Notes under the pieces: model-generated
What the model was told of the DNA's origin: nothing
Seen by the model: only the letters and a program-made list of their open reading frames with translations
Database searches by the model: none
Program-made: the position numbers and the translations under genes
Part shown: piece by piece, positions 5,207 to 6,987 of the stretch
Layout of the letters: every line of letters begins with the position of its first letter
How positions within the stretch are numbered: position 1 is the stretch's first letter
Assembly: GCA_003223995.1 (NCBI GenBank)
Contig: QHYA01000146.1
Span: 1 to 6,987 of the forward strand
Length of the DNA stretch: 6,987 bases
Direction of reading: 5' to 3'
Source of the DNA: Acidobacteriota bacterium
GTDB lineage: Bacteria; Acidobacteriota; Polarisedimenticolia; QHYA01

Positions 5207-6987
5207 ATGACGGTCAAGACGCTCGTCGAGCTTTTCGATAGGGTGCTCGCCCATCCGCGGCCGGACCTTCTGTTGTCCAGATCCGGAGGCGGCTGCCAGT
5301 CTCTCTCGACCGCCGAGTTCGGCCGCCGGGTCCGCCTGCTCTGCCTCGCGCTGGTCCGTATGGGTGTCGAGCCGGGGGACCGGGTCGCCCTGCTGTCGGA
5401 GAACCGCCCCGAATGGCAGATCGCCGACTTCGCGATCCAGAACGCAGGGGGGGTGAGCGTGCCGATCTATCCGACTTCGCCCGCCGCTCAGGTGCGCTAC
5501 ATGCTCGATGACAGCGGCGCCAAGGTCTGCCTCGTCTCGACCCCCACCCAGCTCGGGAAGGTCATCGATCCGACAGGCGGCCCTGCCGGGGCGAGCGCGA
5601 TCGTGTTCGATGCCGGTCTGCCATCCGGCCCGCGCGTGGCGGTCTCCGAGCAGCTCGCCGGAGAGGCCATTCCCCTCGAAGAGGCCTACCGTCGCGGCGA
5701 GGAGGCGGAGCGAGCGGATCCGTCGCTCTTCGAGCGGCGGCGAGAGACCGTCAGGCCAGATTCTCTGGCGAGCATCATCTACACCTCGGGGACGACGGGC
5801 GACCCCAAAGGGGTCATGCTCACTCACTCGAATTTCATCAGCAACGTGCTGGCGGTGGCCCAGCTCGTGCCGATCGGCCCCGAAGACGTGACCCTCTCGT
5901 TCCTCCCCCTCTCCCATGCCTTCGAGAGGATCGTGGAGTGCGTTTACATGCACCAGGGTTGCAGCATCGCCTACGCGGCATCGATGGACACGGTCCCCCA
6001 GGACATCCAGGACATCCGGCCGACCATCGTCGCGGCCGTCCCGCGGTTCTTCGAGAAGTTCCAGTCGCGCGTCCTCGAAACGGTGCGATCGGGGACCGCT
6101 TTTCGAAGGAGTCTCTTCCACTGGGCGATCGACAAGGGGCGGCGAAGGCTGGAACACCTCTCTTCGGGCCGGCGAATGCCGGCTGTCCTGGCCTTTCAGT
6201 GGTTGATCGCCGAGAGGCTGGTCTTCTCTCCGTTCCGGGTGCGGCTCGGCGGCCGCCTTCGCTTCTTCATCTCAGGCGGCGCGCCGCTGCCGCGCGAGGT
6301 GGCCGAGTTCTTTCTCTCGGCCGGCATCCTGATCCTCGAAGGGTACGGGCTGACCGAGACCTCCCCCGTGATTTCCGTCAATACGCCCGATCGGCTTCGG
6401 CTTGGCACGGTGGGACCCGTCATCCCAGGCGTCTCTGTGCGGATCGCTGGGGACGGCGAGGTGCTGGTCCAGGGAGAGAATGTGATGAAGGGCTACTGGA
6501 ACAGGCCCGAGGCCACGGCCGAGGCGATGAGCGACGGCTGGTTCCACACGGGCGACATCGGAAGGCTGGATCCCGATGGTTTCCTGACGATCACGGACAG
6601 GAAGAAGGATCTGATCATCACGTCGGCCGGGAAGAACATCGCCCCCCAGCCGATCGAGAACGCTCTGAGAACATCGAGGTTCATCGCCAACGCACTGTGT
6701 GTGGGAGACCGCAGGAAGTACATCGCGGCCCTCATCGTCCCGGAGCTCGATGCCCTGCGAGCCTGGGCCAGGGAGAGGGGGTTGACCTCCGGCGAGCCGC
6801 CTGCCTCCCTGCTGGCTCGACCGGAGGTGCAGGCGCTGTACCGACAGGAGATCGACCGTGCCACGGAGGGTTTCGCTCCCTACGAGAAGGTCAAGCGTTT
6901 CGCTCTTCTCGAGAGGGACTTCACCCTCGACGCGGGCGAGATCACTCCCACGCTGAAGGTGAAACGGCGCGTCGTGAACGGCAAGTA
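5207..6987 (+). CDS. Long-chain fatty-acid CoA ligase, FadD15/FAA1 type (partial, 3' end off the right edge)
   Basis: 593 codons plus two bases are visible. The ANL-superfamily enzyme activates a fatty acid with ATP to acyl-AMP, then forms acyl-CoA, feeding beta-oxidation or lipid synthesis; it is cytosolic or on the inner membrane face. Motifs in order: the ATP-binding loop YTSGTTGDPKGVM (192-204), FLPLSHAFER (232-241), ISGGAPL (355-361), the adenylate motif GYGLTETSPV (379-388), WFHTGDIGRLD (445-455) with D450, DRKKDLIIT (464-472) with R465, and PTLKVKRR near the end with K584 as the expected catalytic lysine. The family usually ends shortly after this lysine, so probably only a few residues are missing. 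ATG 5207 is the natural start: an in-frame stop lies at 5177-5179, no other ATG lies between, and TLVELFDRV is the usual N-terminal opening. There is no Shine-Dalgarno upstream. Chain-length preference cannot be read from the sequence. Confidence 0.93.
   Translation, partial: MTVKTLVELFDRVLAHPRPDLLLSRSGGGCQSLSTAEFGRRVRLLCLALVRMGVEPGDRVALLSENRPEWQIADFAIQNAGGVSVPIYPTSPAAQVRYMLDDSGAKVCLVSTPTQLGKVIDPTGGPAGASAIVFDAGLPSGPRVAVSEQLAGEAIPLEEAYRRGEEAERADPSLFERRRETVRPDSLASIIYTSGTTGDPKGVMLTHSNFISNVLAVAQLVPIGPEDVTLSFLPLSHAFERIVECVYMHQGCSIAYAASMDTVPQDIQDIRPTIVAAVPRFFEKFQSRVLETVRSGTAFRRSLFHWAIDKGRRRLEHLSSGRRMPAVLAFQWLIAERLVFSPFRVRLGGRLRFFISGGAPLPREVAEFFLSAGILILEGYGLTETSPVISVNTPDRLRLGTVGPVIPGVSVRIAGDGEVLVQGENVMKGYWNRPEATAEAMSDGWFHTGDIGRLDPDGFLTITDRKKDLIITSAGKNIAPQPIENALRTSRFIANALCVGDRRKYIAALIVPELDALRAWARERGLTSGEPPASLLARPEVQALYRQEIDRATEGFAPYEKVKRFALLERDFTLDAGEITPTLKVKRRVVNGK

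Noticed and set aside
4960..5241. 93-codon plus-strand frame bridging the end of aroA, the gap and the start of the ligase gene
   Set aside because: It lies out of frame over both genes, has no ribosome-binding site and its translation has no recognisable motif.
3830..6157. 775-codon open frame on the minus strand, opposite aroA and the acyl-CoA ligase gene
   Set aside because: aroA and the ligase gene are in the same phase, and this frame is exactly in register with their codons. It stays open because the sense genes avoid TTA, CTA and TCA codons, as GC-rich genes do. The translation is low-complexity (Arg, Asp, Gly and Pro rich) and shows no recognisable motif.

Overview
The window is GC-rich bacterial chromosomal DNA with dense coding and strongly G/C-ending codons. 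It shows no RNA gene, CRISPR array, insertion sequence or other mobile element. The exported proteins, one of them ending in what looks like an outer-membrane barrel, imply a diderm (Gram-negative-type) cell. Acidobacteriota or a neighbouring uncultured diderm phylum would fit the style of the proteins. That taxonomic guess is an inference from gene style only.

Left part (minus strand, about 1-3567): three tightly packed genes read right to left. They encode a small exported TPR protein (3567-3031), an exported 238-residue protein resembling the N-terminal domain of TolB or CsgG-type proteins (3038-2322), and a large exported protein (2302 to beyond the left edge). The large protein joins a zinc metallopeptidase domain (HELTH plus a downstream WIMEG glutamate), a TolB-type PD40 beta-propeller, and the start of a probable outer-membrane beta-barrel. 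The first two genes overlap by 8 nt and the next gap is 19 nt, so this is almost certainly one operon. Its parts (TPR protein, TolB-N-like protein, propeller protein) recall the periplasmic half of the Tol-Pal system, rearranged and fused to a protease and a barrel. This is the most interesting content of the window.

Middle (3568-3697): a 130-bp divergent intergenic region. It holds a TATACT box for the leftward operon, a 13-nt perfect palindrome beside it, a CATAAT box for the rightward genes, and a 13-codon upstream ORF whose stop overlaps the aroA start as ATGA.

Right part (plus strand, 3698-6987): aroA, encoding EPSP synthase of the shikimate pathway. It is intact, but two residues of its usually conserved GNAGTAMR segment are altered at positions linked in E. 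coli to phosphoenolpyruvate and glyphosate binding. A 186-bp gap with a strong GC hairpin follows. Then comes a long-chain acyl-CoA synthetase of the FadD15/FAA1 type, which leaves the window probably only a few residues before its stop. The two plus-strand genes have no obvious shared pathway; they may simply be neighbours.
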